NCBI GenBank assembly: GCA_030632865.1 | Contig: DAOVTY010000136.1 | Location: forward strand, 1-8,260 | DNA from: Bacteroidota bacterium | GTDB lineage: Bacteria > Bacteroidota > Bacteroidia > Bacteroidales > Prolixibacteraceae | DNA length: 8,260 nt | Direction of reading: 5' to 3' | Shown here: positions 7,414 to 8,260 of the stretch, one piece after another | How the letters are laid out: each line of letters starts with the position of its first letter | Numbering within the stretch: the stretch's first letter is position 1 | Notes under the pieces: model-generated | What the model was told of the DNA's origin: nothing | The model's database searches: none | What the model saw: only the letters and a program-made list of their open reading frames with translations | Made by a program: the position numbers and the translations under genes

Positions 7414-8028
7414 TTATTTAGTTGTTTTTCCTCCCATTTTTGTGAATACACTATTAATTTGTTCCCACTCTTTTTTTAACATTGCGTATTGATATTCGCT
7501 TCCCCATTTTCCTTTAAAAAAAATGTTTTCTCTAAAATACCCTTCTTGCTTAAATCCAATACTATTTAATAATTTAATTGAAGCAATATTATTAGCATCA
7601 ACAATTTCGGTAATTCTATGAAAATTTTTGATGCCAAATAAAAAATTTAAAATTGCAATTAATGTCTCTTTTGCAAAACCCTTTTTTTGCTCTAAATGCG
7701 AAATAGTAATTCCAATTTCAGCTATTCTAACATCGTTTTTGTCTAGTTTAATGGCACAGTCTCCAATAATTTTTTTTGTATTTTTATTTTCTATTCCATA
7801 TTGAATCCATTCTCCTGCTTTTCCAAATTCCTTGTTTACCTGACTGTAAATAAACTCTGCTGATTGTTCAAGTGTAAAAACATCAAATCCTTGATATTTT
7901 GTAACTTCGGGGTTCGATCGATAAAAATGAAAATCTGACAGGTCAGAAATTTTTAAATTTCTTATTCTAAGTCGTTCAGTGTTTAATATTAATTTTCCCA
8001 TTCCTATTCTAATAATTTTCGTTTTCAT
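7414..8028 (-). CDS. GNAT-family N-acetyltransferase (RimJ/RimL-like)
   Basis: This is a 204-aa cytoplasmic acetyltransferase of the Acetyltransf_3 type. The fold begins with LILNTERLRIRNL (13-25). It continues with IIGDCAIKL (87-95), IAEIGITIS (102-110), the acetyl-CoA-binding turn QKKGFAKE (114-121, fitting Q/R-x-x-G-x-G/A), and NIASIKLLNSIGFKQEGYFR (147-166), which is the typical C-terminal signature. Members transfer acetyl from acetyl-CoA to an amine, including ribosomal-protein N-termini, antibiotics and small molecules; the substrate here is unknown. Two starts are possible. The ATG at 8026-8028 gives 204 aa and overlaps the upstream CYTH gene by 20 bases. The ATG at 7999-8001 (Met10) gives about 195 aa, starts close to the normal GNAT N-terminus and leaves a 7-base gap. 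I think the second is at least as likely. Either way the gene directly follows the CYTH gene. It converges with the hydrolase gene across a 48-bp gap with no clear terminator. Confidence 0.88.
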   Translation of the reverse strand: MKTKIIRIGMGKLILNTERLRIRNLKISDLSDFHFYRSNPEVTKYQGFDVFTLEQSAEFIYSQVNKEFGKAGEWIQYGIENKNTKKIIGDCAIKLDKNDVRIAEIGITISHLEQKKGFAKETLIAILNFLFGIKNFHRITEIVDANNIASIKLLNSIGFKQEGYFRENIFFKGKWGSEYQYAMLKKEWEQINSVFTKMGGKTTK

Positions 8029-8260
8029 TCAACATTAAATCACTATACGACACCGAAACTAAATCGTTTTTTGGGATTTTAAATAAATCTAGGTAAAACT
8101 GACATTGCTCAAGTAGTTTATTTTTTCCGATAGATTTGTTTTTATCAATTGCTTCAATTTCAATAAAAGTACCTAAATTCTTAACTTTATCGATGTGAAA
8201 TTTTACATTGTCGATAAAATATATTTCTCTTTGTTTATCAATAACCACTAAAATTCCAAG
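8009..8260 (-). CDS. CYTH-domain protein, class IV adenylate cyclase-like (C-terminal half, runs off window)
   Basis: The minus-strand frame ending in TAG (8009-8011) stays open to the right edge, so the gene is cut at its 5' end. The first in-window candidate start is only a GTG at 8246-8248, but the codons before it (reading L-G-I-L) also fit the protein, so this is not a real start. The visible 84 residues match the second half of a CYTH domain: VVIDKQREIYFIDNVKFHID, then LGTFIEIEA, a short helix, and the closing VSYSDLM. This pattern (Arg-Glu, a His-x-Asp pair, and G-T-F-I-E-I-E) is typical of CyaB-type and related CYTH proteins, which bind triphosphates and divalent metals in a tunnel fold and act as adenylate cyclases, thiamine triphosphatases or inorganic polyphosphatases. 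Which one applies cannot be told without the N-terminal ExExK motif, which lies outside the window. The downstream GNAT gene overlaps or nearly touches it, suggesting a shared transcript. Confidence 0.8.
   Translation of the reverse strand, partial: LGILVVIDKQREIYFIDNVKFHIDKVKNLGTFIEIEAIDKNKSIGKNKLLEQCQFYLDLFKIPKNDLVSVSYSDLMLNENENY

Overview
The window looks like chromosomal DNA of a member of the Bacteroidota, probably a Bacteroidales/Marinilabiliales-type organism. The DNA is strongly AT-rich. Several products are lipoproteins or secreted proteins of families typical of that phylum: a pair of DUF6340-like lipoproteins, a membrane-anchored VWA/glutamine-amidotransferase-like protein, and an M28 peptidase with PA and PDZ modules. 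Start codons are preceded by A/T-rich leaders without clear Shine-Dalgarno sequences, as is usual in this phylum. The genus cannot be fixed from the sequence alone.

Layout from left to right. (1) Positions 1-283, plus strand: the C-terminal part of a CvfB-type S1-like RNA-binding protein, with an in-frame TAA in the conserved region before the winged-helix domain. (2) Positions 364-4587, minus strand: a probable three-gene operon read right to left. A large membrane protein (698 aa, VWA-like plus class-I-amidotransferase-like fold) is followed after 49 bp by two distantly related lipoproteins that overlap each other by 4 bp (ATGA). (3) Positions 4588-4721: a 134-bp divergent intergenic region that should hold promoters for both sides. 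(4) Positions 4722-7365, plus strand: a two-gene unit with a 1-nt gap, made of an M28-family metallopeptidase lipoprotein and a secreted alpha/beta hydrolase. (5) Positions 7414-8260, minus strand: a GNAT acetyltransferase overlapping or closely following a CYTH-domain gene that runs off the right edge.

Functionally, most of the window is about the cell envelope. The minus-strand operon encodes proteins predicted to sit in or on the inner membrane and in the periplasmic leaflet. The plus-strand pair encodes two exported hydrolases that could act one after the other on peptides or esterified substrates in the periplasm, although no substrate can be read from the sequence. The CYTH and GNAT genes are cytoplasmic and look unrelated to the rest.

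There are no tRNAs, rRNAs, CRISPR arrays, insertion sequences or phage genes. I see no clearly new biological system. The items most worth a second look are the tandem diverged lipoproteins tied to the VWA protein, the missing ATG start and the absence of cysteine in the VWA protein, and the broken CvfB reading frame.
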